Assembly: GCA_002424365.1 (NCBI GenBank)
Contig: DIRQ01000001.1
Coordinates: 721 to 8,122, forward strand
Length of the DNA stretch: 7,402 nt
Reading direction: 5' to 3'
Origin: Syntrophomonas sp. UBA5432
GTDB lineage: Bacteria > Bacillota > Syntrophomonadia > Syntrophomonadales > Syntrophomonadaceae
The notes under the pieces are model-generated. The model ran no database searches and had not been told where the DNA came from. It saw only the letters and a program-made list of their open reading frames with translations. The position numbers were made by a program, and so were the translations under genes. Shown in pieces: positions 1-5,568 of the stretch. Position 1 is the first letter of the stretch, and each line of letters starts with the position of its first letter.

Positions 1-999
1 CGAATATTAATGGCTCACGGTAGCGGGGGATTAATGAGCCAGCAGTTAATAGATGAAGTATTTAAAGAGGCCTGGAAGAACGAGTATCTGGAGGCTATGC
101 TGGATGGTGCTCTGATTGATTTACCAGCTGGACGCTTAGCCATGTCTACTGATTCCTTTGTAATAACTCCCCTGTTTTTCCCCGGGGGAGATATAGGCAA
201 GCTGTCCATTTGTGGTACGGTAAACGATTTGGTAGCTTGCGGAGCTAAACCCCTCTATTTATCAGTGGCCCTTATCATTGAGGAAGGTTTACCGCTTGCT
301 GATTTACGTAATATTGCGACCTCCATGGCCCAAACCGCTAATAAAGCCGGAGTCAAACTGGTTACCGGTGATACCAAAGTAGTGGAAAAGGGAAGTGCTG
401 ACGGCATATTTATTAACACCACTGGTATAGGGATAATACCTGAGGGTATTGACTACCGTCCCCAGCGGATAAAGGCCGGTGACCATATTATTGTTACCGG
501 TACCTTGGGTGACCATGGTCTTAGCATACTGGCTCAGCGTGAAGGACTGCGCTTTTCCACCCCGGTTAATAGTGATTGTGCTCCCCTTTACGCCATAGGC
601 TGGGAACTGGAGCAGTATAAGGGTGATGTTCGCTGTATGCGAGATCCTACTCGGGGAGGGTTGGCTACAGTTTTAAACGAAATAGCGGAGCAGTCCAGCC
701 TTAACATAATCATACGGGAACAAGATATCCCTGTTTCCCCGGTAGTCCGTGGTGCCTGTGATATGTTGGGAATGGACCCCCTGTATATGGCTAACGAAGG
801 TAAAATGGTCATATTTGTCGCCCCGGAGAAGTCCACCGAAATAATAAAAACCCTGCATACTATCCCAGAATGCCGGCAGGCCACCATAATAGGTGAGTTT
901 AGAAATGAACCAACCGGGATGGTTTTAATAAAAACCGAACTAGGAGCTGAACGCATATTAGGTACTCTGGAAGGCGAACACGTCCCCCGCATCTGTTAG
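1..999 (+). CDS. hypE: Hydrogenase maturation factor HypE (5' end outside window)
   Basis: HypE takes the carbamoyl group delivered by HypF onto its C-terminal cysteine and dehydrates it with ATP to a thiocyanate, the source of the CN ligands of the [NiFe]-hydrogenase iron. It acts in the cytoplasm with HypF, HypC and HypD. Counting the ATG at 10 as residue 1, the AIRS/PurM-type signatures are AHGSGG (2-7), TDSFV (47-51), VNDLVACGAKPL (71-82), TGDTKVV (119-125), RDPTRGGLAT (211-220) and LGMDPLYMANEGK (253-265). The protein ends in PRIC, the family's conserved tail with the acceptor cysteine. The frame stays open through position 1 (R-I-L before M). HypE proteins normally carry a few residues before AHGSGG, so the true start is probably a few codons upstream and the ATG at 10 is internal. 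Other hyp genes are expected upstream, outside the window. Family identification is secure. Confidence 0.96.
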   Translation, partial: RILMAHGSGGLMSQQLIDEVFKEAWKNEYLEAMLDGALIDLPAGRLAMSTDSFVITPLFFPGGDIGKLSICGTVNDLVACGAKPLYLSVALIIEEGLPLADLRNIATSMAQTANKAGVKLVTGDTKVVEKGSADGIFINTTGIGIIPEGIDYRPQRIKAGDHIIVTGTLGDHGLSILAQREGLRFSTPVNSDCAPLYAIGWELEQYKGDVRCMRDPTRGGLATVLNEIAEQSSLNIIIREQDIPVSPVVRGACDMLGMDPLYMANEGKMVIFVAPEKSTEIIKTLHTIPECRQATIIGEFRNEPTGMVLIKTELGAERILGTLEGEHVPRIC

Positions 1000-1016
1000 T
1001 AAGAAAATAGGCGCAC

Positions 1017-1054
1017 TCCCCTGGGGAACGGATTCTCAGGGGATTTATTGTTTT
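1017..1054 (+). terminator. Intrinsic terminator after hypE
   Basis: A perfect 7-bp stem, TCCCCTG (1017-1023) with CAGGGGA (1037-1043), encloses a 13-nt loop in which GAA/TTC can also pair. The T-rich run TTTATTGTTTT follows. It lies 18 bp after the hypE stop codon, so hypE is probably the last gene of its operon. Confidence 0.8.
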
Positions 1055-1147
1055 AGAAGGTTCAGGGGTTAGTTACGCCGAAAAGAGGATAGAGGCCTTA
1101 TGTGTAGAAAATATTCCAGTAAAGGTAGAATGAGGAGGTGATTAGTT

Positions 1148-1438
1148 TTGCAGATGTTATCATTAGATAAATTTCGTATGATTGATCGCAATAAGGCGGC
1201 GGGATCGGCACTTCTTAAGGAAGGGGAAACAAAAGCTGAGGTGGAACTCATTTTCTATCTGCAGAGTAATTATTGTGTAACCATTAAAGTTGGCCACCAT
1301 GATAAAAACTTTTCTCAAGAAGAACTGGTACAATATGTCCATGAAAACAGAGTGGAGCTTAAGAAAATGGTTTTACCCATGATACCCCCTGCCCGGGAAG
1401 AAGCCCGTAAAGCCTGGGAAGAAAGATATCAGGAATAA
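1148..1438 (+). CDS. Hypothetical protein, 96 aa, TTG start
   Basis: I do not recognise this protein. A strong ribosome-binding site, GAGGAGGTGA (1132-1141), sits 6 nt before the TTG at 1148. The next ATG (1154) would be too far from it, so TTG is the likely start. The product is soluble, with no signal peptide or membrane segment. It has a mixed N-terminal half (two probable beta strands around VELIFYLQ and NYCVTIKVG, residues 32-52) and a helical, charged C-terminal half ending in EEARKAWEERYQE. There are no obvious catalytic motifs. It stands alone: the hypE terminator lies upstream, and the next gene downstream is convergent, its stop only 3 bp away. No convincing promoter was found in 1055-1131. 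It is real by its ribosome-binding site and coding appearance; the function is unknown. Confidence 0.75.
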   Translation: MQMLSLDKFRMIDRNKAAGSALLKEGETKAEVELIFYLQSNYCVTIKVGHHDKNFSQEELVQYVHENRVELKKMVLPMIPPAREEARKAWEERYQE

Positions 1439-1441
1439 AGC

Positions 1442-1633
1442 TTAAACCGAAATAGCTAGTAAAATACCGGCTAAAATACCTGCCCCCAGTATAATCAGGG
1501 TTGTTTTTTTATCCATCAGCTTATAAGTAAGCTGATTAAGTTTTTCCCGACTAAAATCCCCGATTAGTAACTGAATTTTGCTATTCGCGTCAACAATTAT
1601 CCTGGGCTTTTTATATTCAGGCAAAATTAACAC
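1442..1633 (-). CDS. Small tail-anchored membrane protein, about 60 aa, unknown function
   Basis: I do not recognise this protein. It has a soluble N-terminal part of about 42 residues (with RIIVDANSKIQLLIGDF and a basic/helical stretch) and one C-terminal hydrophobic segment, TTLIILGAGILAGILLAISV. This suggests a tail anchor in the cytoplasmic membrane. The reading frame opens at a GTG at 1633 that overlaps the end of the upstream gene by 7 bp. However, AGGGGA lies immediately before that GTG, too close to serve it. A TTG at 1624 (giving MPEYKKPRI..., 60 aa) is about 9 nt from AGGGGA and is the better-spaced start. The overlap with the upstream gene implies translational coupling and one shared transcript. 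The stop codon is 3 bp from the stop of the convergent 96-aa gene, with no terminator between. Confidence 0.6.
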   Translation of the reverse strand: MLILPEYKKPRIIVDANSKIQLLIGDFSREKLNQLTYKLMDKKTTLIILGAGILAGILLAISV

Positions 1634-1812
1634 TCCCCTGTGCCATTATACTTTTTTATAAAAGCAATACATAAAAAATCAGCCGCCAGTAATAAAAGAT
1701 ATAGCCCCCAGAACACCAGGGAATTAAATATCCCTTTAAATATACCATAAAAGACCATTACCAAAATGAGTAAAGTAAGCAGAATGGCCAATAATTTTAG
1801 GGTTTTTATCAA
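1627..1812 (-). CDS. Small membrane protein with two hydrophobic helices, 61 aa, TTG start
   Basis: I do not recognise this protein. It starts at a TTG (1812-1810) 7 nt after a clear GGAGG (1824-1820 on the minus strand). After the basic MIKTLK it has two hydrophobic segments, about residues 7-27 (LLAILLTLLILVMVFYGIF) and 33-52 (VFWGLYLLLLAADFLCIAFI). A short polar tail ending in GTGEC follows. It is probably a two-helix hairpin in the cytoplasmic membrane. The stop overlaps the start region of the following 63-codon gene, so the two are likely made together and may interact. No family can be named, and short hydrophobic frames can arise by chance, but the ribosome-binding site and gene overlap support it. 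Confidence 0.6.
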   Translation of the reverse strand: MIKTLKLLAILLTLLILVMVFYGIFKGIFNSLVFWGLYLLLLAADFLCIAFIKKYNGTGEC

Positions 1813-1864
1813 AGCAAAGCCTCCATTTCATATAAAAAAGATAATTGGAAAAAGCTATATTAAG

Positions 1865-1893
1865 ATTATAACTGTATAAAGCTGCAAATATAA
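1865..1893 (-). promoter_or_regulatory. Weak candidate promoter for the small membrane-protein pair
   Basis: On the minus strand a perfect TATAAT (1870-1865) lies about 40 bp before the GGAGG of the 61-aa gene. The matching -35 position at 17-bp spacing holds TTATAT (1893-1888), a poor match. The call therefore rests on the -10 box, and an activator may be needed if it is real. Confidence 0.3.
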
Positions 1894-1922
1894 GGTAAAC
1901 TCCATTACTTATCCTTGCAGCT
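1880..1922. repeat. Long imperfect inverted repeat in divergent intergenic region
   Basis: AGCTGCAA (1880-1887) pairs perfectly with TTGCAGCT (1915-1922). After a 2x2 internal mismatch, ATAAG (1890-1894) pairs with CTTAT (1908-1912), giving 13 bp around a 13-nt loop. Neither strand has a U-tract after it, so it is not a standard terminator. It lies at the -35 side of the candidate left-pointing promoter and upstream of the right-pointing one. It could be an operator or a structured RNA element; its role is unknown. Confidence 0.45.
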
Positions 1923-1937
1923 GTTCTCCCTTTATGG

Positions 1938-2116
1938 TACAATTTTACCTTGTTGGTGCTTGATAAGCTAACTGAAAAAGGCTCTTAGGATATTAGCGTT
2001 TTGACTCGATGGTTGTTTTTTAGGTTGCAGTTCACATATAATTTAGGTAACAAGAGTACAATTTAGTGTGTACAATTAAAAGCAAAGGTGATAGCCTAGT
2101 AAAACAGCTTACAATT
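1938..2116 (+). repeat. Four dispersed copies of TACAATT
   Basis: The 7-mer TACAATT occurs at 1938-1944, 2057-2063, 2071-2077 and 2110-2116, all on the plus strand. The two central copies are 14 bp apart (start to start) and share the wider form gTACAATTnA. The copies surround and follow the candidate promoter of the 132-aa gene. They may be sites for a regulator, but the region is AT-rich and chance recurrence is possible. Confidence 0.3.
2013..2042 (+). promoter_or_regulatory. Candidate sigma-A promoter for the 132-aa gene
   Basis: TTGTTT (2013-2018), 18 bp, then TATAAT (2037-2042). The -10 is perfect and the -35 keeps TTG. It would give a leader of roughly 110 nt before the ATG at 2161, containing three of the four TACAATT copies. 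The 1813-2160 stretch contains no gene that I can support; its contents are this promoter, the dyad at 1880-1922, the TACAATT copies and the weak left-pointing promoter. Confidence 0.45.
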
Positions 2117-2160
2117 TAATAGTTCCAGGTTTGTGGCAAATAGATGCGGAGGTGATGCCA

Positions 2161-2559
2161 ATGAAAAAAAAGTGGGGCAAAGGGGATCCGGTAAATCTCT
2201 CAGATTTGCTGAAAATTACACCAGTAGCCAACGAAATCATGCAGCTCAGCGAGGAACTAGAAATAAGTACCACTGATGTGATGTGGATAGTGGCCCAGAT
2301 TATTGATAATGGCCAAGAAGTTAACTCAGCACAACATGCCCGGCCTGTGAATGAAGATGATTTTTTTGATGAGGACTGGGATGATATAGATCTGGAGCAT
2401 CTGGAGGAAGATATGGAGCAGGCTATGTACCTGGTAAATGTTCGCATTAACGGGGGCGGCAGGTTTCCGGAGATAGGTTTTAAGGCTGGCATCAATGACC
2501 GTGAGGACATAGCTTATTTCTTTGACATGGTACTCGAAATGCTGGATAAGCTGGACTAA
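2161..2559 (+). CDS. Acidic hypothetical protein, 132 aa
   Basis: I do not recognise this protein. The start is the ATG at 2161, 8 nt after GGAGG (2148-2152). The open frame reaches back to a TTG at 2131, but that one has no ribosome-binding site, and the ATG at 2155 is too close to GGAGG. The protein is soluble, with a basic first eight residues (MKKKWGKG) and a predicted helical region (about 13-50, NLSDLL...IIDNG). A very acidic linker follows (65-87, rich in D and E, including FFDEDWDDIDLEHLEED), then a C-terminal part with RINGGGRFPEIGF (95-107) and a helical end. The Lys-rich start and ELEISTTDVMWIVAQII stretch could suggest a small helical domain, but no helix-turn-helix can be claimed. 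It appears monocistronic, with a hairpin directly after it. Confidence 0.78.
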   Translation: MKKKWGKGDPVNLSDLLKITPVANEIMQLSEELEISTTDVMWIVAQIIDNGQEVNSAQHARPVNEDDFFDEDWDDIDLEHLEEDMEQAMYLVNVRINGGGRFPEIGFKAGINDREDIAYFFDMVLEMLDKLD

Positions 2560-2576
2560 AAACAAAAAGCAAGGTT

Positions 2577-2610
2577 GGCCCGGGTAACCCCCGGGCCTTA
2601 TTAATATAAT
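2577..2610 (+). terminator. GC-rich hairpin, probable terminator
   Basis: GGCCCGGG (2577-2584) pairs perfectly with CCCGGGCC (2590-2597) around the 5-nt loop TAACC, 17 bp after the stop of the 132-aa gene. The following TTATTAATATAAT is T-rich but is not a clean U-tract. The stem is very stable, so termination is likely though maybe incomplete. Confidence 0.65.
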
Positions 2611-2709
2611 GGGAAAGGTTCCTGTTGCCAGGATTTCAGGGGGAACGACTCCCGTTATAAAAGATTAATAGACTTTAAAAGGTCACTGTTTACTTTTGGA
2701 GGAATAAAT

Positions 2710-3132
2710 ATGAACTGGCGCAGAGTTATTTATATTGCAGTGATAGTATTTGTGGCTGCTATGATATTTCGCAATATTCCCGATACTAAACCGGAATCTC
2801 CAGCAGCATTATTTGATCAGCAGGTGATACTGCATGATTTTCAACATCTGAAGCATACTGCCTATAATGGTGGAAAATATCAGCCTGATTCTATATACTT
2901 CCCCTATAATTATGTTGGTGATCGGGGGGACGCGTTTTATCTCAGCATAAAGAATGATGAGGGTATAACTACCTTAAAATATGTTTTGAACAGAAAGCCT
3001 TCTGGACAAATGGAATATGAATTGAATAACCGCTGGCCGGATGTAACCTTACCCACAGACCGATTTGAGAGCTACAAGTATGAAGACGGTAAGTGGGTTA
3101 CTATAACAGCTGCAAAGGACGTGCAAAGGTAG
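2710..3132 (+). CDS. Membrane-anchored extracytoplasmic hypothetical protein, 140 aa
   Basis: I do not recognise this protein. The ATG at 2710 is 7 nt after GGAGG (2698-2702). The N-terminus is MNWRR followed by one hydrophobic helix (about residues 6-20, VIYIAVIVFVAAMIF). With no signal-peptidase or lipobox cysteine visible, this suggests an uncleaved signal anchor with a domain of about 120 residues outside the membrane. That domain is rich in aromatic residues and in probable beta strands (DSIYFPYNYVGD, DAFYLSIKNDEG, KWVTITAAKD). The layout of a short anchor plus one globular domain resembles the N-terminus of FtsH-type proteins only in general shape; there is no ATPase domain. The upstream leader (2611-2700) can form small hairpins and has a TATAAA at 2656-2661, but no clear promoter. 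A T-less hairpin follows the gene. Confidence 0.75.
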   Translation: MNWRRVIYIAVIVFVAAMIFRNIPDTKPESPAALFDQQVILHDFQHLKHTAYNGGKYQPDSIYFPYNYVGDRGDAFYLSIKNDEGITTLKYVLNRKPSGQMEYELNNRWPDVTLPTDRFESYKYEDGKWVTITAAKDVQR

Positions 3133-3134
3133 AC

Positions 3135-3163
3135 TTGGGTAGTAAGGAGTTACCTATACCCAA
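3135..3163 (+). other. Hairpin after the 140-aa gene, no U-tract
   Basis: TTGGGTA (3135-3141) pairs with TACCCAA (3157-3163), and inside it GTAA (3142-3145) pairs with TTAC (3150-3153) around a GGAG loop, with a 3-nt bulge (CTA). It starts 3 nt after the stop codon. Without a T-run it is not a typical intrinsic terminator. It may protect the transcript 3' end or act as a pause site. A second, weaker stem (GACCA 3204-3208 with TGGTC 3212-3216) lies shortly before TTTTTA at 3225-3230 and could serve as the actual stop. Confidence 0.4.
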
Positions 3164-3176
3164 ACAGAGGTGACGC

Positions 3177-3207
3177 GTAGGGGATAGACGTATGTGTCTG
3201 CTCGACC
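3177..3207 (+). repeat. Dispersed palindromic repeat, copy 1 (degenerate)
   Basis: This segment begins GTAGGGG and contains AGAC...TATGTGTCTGCTCGACC. It matches the copy at 5286-5318: over the last 22 bases, 18 are identical, including ATGTGTCTGC. The stem here is eroded (AGAC with GTCT still pair). It lies between two convergent genes, a usual place for small dispersed palindromic elements. Confidence 0.6.
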
Positions 3208-3227
3208 AGGTTGGTCCTTATAAGTTT

Positions 3228-3476
3228 TTATTCCCTTCGTTTAGCCCCGGGATTACCCTGGCTCCGCACCCCTCTCTCCTCACCGCTTTTCCTTTCTGCT
3301 CTGATGGAGAGGAATTCTACCAGCGGAGAATAATGAAGCAAAGCGCTGGTTAAGGCAACAGTACCTAGTATTCCGCAGATAGTGGCCAGACTACCGGTTA
3401 CCATTTGGGTACCGGAAAGAAAATAAAAACAAAAAGCAAATATAAATCGAGCTATAACTCCATCCCTGCTTAGCAT
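3228..3476 (-). CDS. DUF2892-like small inner-membrane protein, 82 aa
   Basis: The protein starts MLSRDGVIARF and has two hydrophobic segments, about residues 8-24 (IARFIFAFCFYFLSG) and 27-46 (TGSLATICGILGTVALTSALL). HYSPLVEFLSIR follows. The order of an R/G-rich start, two helices and a closing Y-x-P-L-x-x-x-L-x-I motif resembles the DUF2892 (YgaP-like) membrane domain, whose function is not established. The ATG at 3476 has GGAAGGAAG 7 nt upstream. The last about 20 residues (RKSGEERGVRSQGNPGAKRRE) are charged, of low complexity and beyond the usual family end. Their DNA is purine-biased and resembles the flank of the repeat at 5265-5283, so the tail may be a recent extension. The gene is divergent from rmuC and convergent with the 140-aa gene. 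Confidence 0.65.
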   Translation of the reverse strand: MLSRDGVIARFIFAFCFYFLSGTQMVTGSLATICGILGTVALTSALLHYSPLVEFLSIRAERKSGEERGVRSQGNPGAKRRE

Positions 3477-3551
3477 GTAATCTTCCTTCCTATATTGCCA
3501 TATCTAGCAATTCAAATCTAACTTTTCATTTAGTATTTAGTAATTGTGAAC

Positions 3552-3580
3552 TTGCTATGTACCCGTAATGCCTGTAAAAT
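3552..3580 (+). promoter_or_regulatory. Candidate sigma-A promoter of rmuC
   Basis: TTGCTA (3552-3557), exactly 17 bp, then TAAAAT (3575-3580); 4 of 6 and 5 of 6 matches to consensus. The -10 box is framed by the inverted repeat CCTG/CAGG (3571-3574, 3581-3584). Transcription would begin near 3587, giving a leader of about 43 nt. Confidence 0.5.
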
Positions 3581-3629
3581 CAGGTAAGAAATGAAAAATT
3601 GACCTGTTTTGTTTAAAGGGGTGTTTCTG

Positions 3630-5204
3630 ATGCATGGAAATATTATAAACATTATTTACCTGGGAGTCGGGTTAGGACTGGGAGCGTTACTATGTTATCT
3701 GTTTACAAAAGGAAGGCTACAAAGTAGTTATACTCGGGACATCAGCCAACGTGAGGCTGAGGATGCGGTATTGCGGGAAAGGCTGCAGAGTCGGGAGGAC
3801 AATATTCTGGAGTTAAAAGCCCGCCACGCGGAAATGGAAACAAGACTCAGTGAGCTTCAAACCGAATTAGCTCGTGAACAACAGTTAAAATCAGCAGCAG
3901 AGGAGAAAAGTAAACGGGTAAGCGAGTTGGAAACGGTATTAGAAGAGAAAGAGCAAAAAATAGCGGAATTAATTAATACTAATATTGCTTTTCGTGAAAA
4001 ACAGACCGAATTGCAAACCAGGATGGAAGAAGAGGCCCGGGCAATGCAGGAAAAAATGGGAATCCTGAATGAGGCTCAGGAACATTTGGCCAATGCTTTC
4101 AAGGCCTTATCAGCTGAAGCCCTGCAGAGCAATAACCAGACCTTTCTGGAGCTGGCTCGGACTACCTTGGAGAAATATCAGGAAGGTGCCCGGGGTGACC
4201 TGGATAAACGTCAACAAGCCATTAATCAACTGGTAGAGCCCCTAAAACTATCATTGCAGAAAGTTGACCAGGAAATAAGGGAACTGGAAAAAGTCCGTAG
4301 TAGTGCATATGCAGGACTCAGCCAACAGGTTAGATCCCTGGCTGATTCCCAGGTACAATTACAGCTGGAAACTGCCCAACTGGTTAAGGCCCTGCGGATG
4401 CCTAGCGTCAGGGGAAGATGGGGGGAAATCCAACTTAAACGGGTAGTTGAGATGGCCGGTATGGTAGAACACTGCGATTTCTACCAGCAGCAAAGCACTG
4501 AGAGCGATGAGGGCCGATTACGACCGGATATGCTTATCAGACTACCTGGTGAGCGCTACATCGTAGTTGACTCCAAAACACCTCTACAGGCTTACCTGGA
4601 GGCTCTGGAAACTAATAATGAAGATGTTAGAATGCAGAACTTAAAAGACCACGCTCGTCAGGTTAAAGTGCATATAAACCAGTTGGCCAACAAGAATTAC
4701 TGGGAACAGTTTAAACCTGCTCCTGAATTTGTAGTTTTGTTTTTACCAGGAGAGTCATTTTTCAGCGCAGCCCTGGAACAGGACCCGGAGCTAATCGAGT
4801 ATGGTTCTCAGCAGCGGGTAATTCTGGCTACTCCCACTACTTTAATAGCTCTTTTACTAGCAGTAGCCTATGGCTGGAGACAAGAAAGCATCGCAGAGAA
4901 CGCAGAGCAAATCAGTGAACTGGGTAAAACCCTGTATGATCGTCTTAGTGTTTTAGCCGGATATTTTAATGATTTACGTAAAAGCCTGGAGCGCTCCATC
5001 GACGTATATAACCGCGCAGTGGGTTCTCTGGAAAGTCGGGTATTAGTAACAGCTCGTAAATTCCGGGAGCTGGGAGCAACCACCAGTAATGATATCCCGG
5101 TTCTGGAACCAGTCGATAAAATCCCACGTCAGTTAGTAGCGCCCGAACTTAATCAGGAAGAGGTACAAAATACGGTCGCCTGCACACATGATGAAGAGGA
5201 ATGA
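3630..5204 (+). CDS. rmuC: RmuC family protein (DNA recombination protein)
   Basis: RmuC limits recombination at inverted repeats in E. coli; its biochemical activity is not well defined, but the C-terminal domain has a restriction-endonuclease-like fold. The start is the ATG at 3630, about 8 nt after AAAGGGG. An in-frame TTG at 3609 has no ribosome-binding site. The product is 524 aa, normal for the family. Order: one N-terminal membrane helix (about 5-25), a long charged coiled coil (about 35-150, Glu/Arg/Gln-rich heptads), then the RmuC domain. The conserved core has SVRGRWGE (259-266) and RPDMLIRLPGERYIVVDSK, with D300, D314 and K316 placed as the PD-(D/E)xK-type residues. LPGESFFSAAL, the ATPTTLIALLLAVAYGW block and the SVLAGYFNDLRKSL region follow. 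It appears monocistronic, and no intrinsic terminator is visible after it. Confidence 0.94.
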   Translation: MHGNIINIIYLGVGLGLGALLCYLFTKGRLQSSYTRDISQREAEDAVLRERLQSREDNILELKARHAEMETRLSELQTELAREQQLKSAAEEKSKRVSELETVLEEKEQKIAELINTNIAFREKQTELQTRMEEEARAMQEKMGILNEAQEHLANAFKALSAEALQSNNQTFLELARTTLEKYQEGARGDLDKRQQAINQLVEPLKLSLQKVDQEIRELEKVRSSAYAGLSQQVRSLADSQVQLQLETAQLVKALRMPSVRGRWGEIQLKRVVEMAGMVEHCDFYQQQSTESDEGRLRPDMLIRLPGERYIVVDSKTPLQAYLEALETNNEDVRMQNLKDHARQVKVHINQLANKNYWEQFKPAPEFVVLFLPGESFFSAALEQDPELIEYGSQQRVILATPTTLIALLLAVAYGWRQESIAENAEQISELGKTLYDRLSVLAGYFNDLRKSLERSIDVYNRAVGSLESRVLVTARKFRELGATTSNDIPVLEPVDKIPRQLVAPELNQEEVQNTVACTHDEEE

Positions 5205-5285
5205 GTAATGACCTGCTTTTCTTGTAAATAACGACCAATTTATAAACTTGATTAATTGTTTAGAGTGAGGGGCGAGGCGAAATTT

Positions 5286-5318
5286 GTAGGAGCAGACCCA
5301 TGTGTCTGCCCGGCCTAC
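5286..5318 (+). repeat. Dispersed palindromic repeat, copy 2 (intact stem)
   Basis: Outer arms GTAGG (5286-5290) and CCTAC (5314-5318), and inner arms GCAGAC (5292-5297) and GTCTGC (5304-5309), pair around the loop CCATGT. This is a near-complete hairpin of 11 bp. The sequence is related to 3177-3207. It is preceded by the purine-rich GTGAGGGGCGAGGCG (5265-5279). There is no U-tract, so it is a palindromic element rather than the rmuC terminator. The rest of 5205-5400 holds no gene that I can support. Confidence 0.65.
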
Positions 5319-5405
5319 CACTGAAAGTAGTTAAACGTTCGGCGTGTACTCTCACAAGAAATCTAAAAGAATTTGCCATATTTTCAAAATATTTAGAAAA
5401 ATCTT

Positions 5406-5434
5406 TTGATTTAATTGAATTATAGTACTATAAT
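5406..5434 (+). promoter_or_regulatory. Near-consensus sigma-A promoter of the 29-aa gene
   Basis: TTGATT (5406-5411), exactly 17 bp, then a perfect TATAAT (5429-5434). The expected start is near 5441, leaving a leader of about 38 nt that ends in a strong ribosome-binding site. The same TTGATT-17-TATAAT arrangement drives the tRNA-Val gene at the end of the window. Confidence 0.8.
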
Positions 5435-5435
5435 T
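5418..5435. promoter_or_regulatory. Perfect 18-bp palindrome over the -10 box, candidate operator
   Basis: AATTATAGTACTATAATT is fully self-complementary and covers the spacer end and all of the -10 hexamer. A dimeric repressor bound here would block RNA polymerase. No known regulator can be assigned from the sequence alone. Part of the symmetry is provided by the TATAAT box itself, but the outer AATTATAG half is not required by the promoter. Confidence 0.5.
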
Positions 5436-5478
5436 ACAGGGAGGAGAATATATTTATATCTTAGTAGGAGGTGATAAA

Positions 5479-5568
5479 TTGGATAAGAAGTTAATTGACC
5501 AGATCCTCAGGGATATCGGCCTGGAGCATATTGAGGAAGGCTCTGAGATCAGAGAGGATAACGAATAA
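5479..5568 (+). CDS. Small acidic protein, 29 aa, own transcription unit
   Basis: I do not recognise this protein. The start is TTG at 5479, with AGGAGGTGA (5466-5474) 4 nt before it. The product begins MDKKLIDQIL, continues with RDIGLEHIEEG and ends in REDNE. The first 18 or so residues can form an amphipathic helix (L5, I6, I9, L10, I13, L15 on one side), and the rest is strongly acidic. There is no signal peptide, membrane segment or cysteine. It has a near-consensus promoter with a candidate operator upstream, and its stop codon touches the stem of an 18-bp intrinsic terminator. These signals argue that it is really expressed, as a small regulatory or adaptor protein or possibly a dual-function RNA. 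It is convergent with the pdaB-like gene. Annotation pipelines usually miss a gene of this length. Confidence 0.65.
   Translation: MDKKLIDQILRDIGLEHIEEGSEIREDNE

Noticed and set aside
588..992. Long open frame on the minus strand inside hypE
   Set aside because: It is antisense to a well-conserved gene, has no ribosome-binding site and its composition looks like a shadow frame.
2611..2700. Possible riboswitch or structured leader before the 140-aa gene
   Set aside because: Small stems exist (CCTG/CAGG 2621-2632, GGGA/TCCC 2641-2653), but no known riboswitch core motif is present and no terminator/antiterminator pair is formed.
3493..3510. TTGC...GCAA inverted repeat before the DUF2892-like gene
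   Set aside because: Only the outer 4 bp pair well; this is expected by chance in AT-rich intergenic DNA, and no good promoter boxes frame it.
3571..3584. CCTG/CAGG inverted repeat around the rmuC -10 box as an operator
   Set aside because: Half-sites of 4 bp are too short to claim an operator; noted only within the promoter entry.
5208..5231. Seven-codon ORF (MTCFSCK) with GAGGA upstream, just after rmuC
   Set aside because: Too short to judge; the purine run is explained by the Glu-rich end of rmuC, and no promoter or terminator accompanies it.
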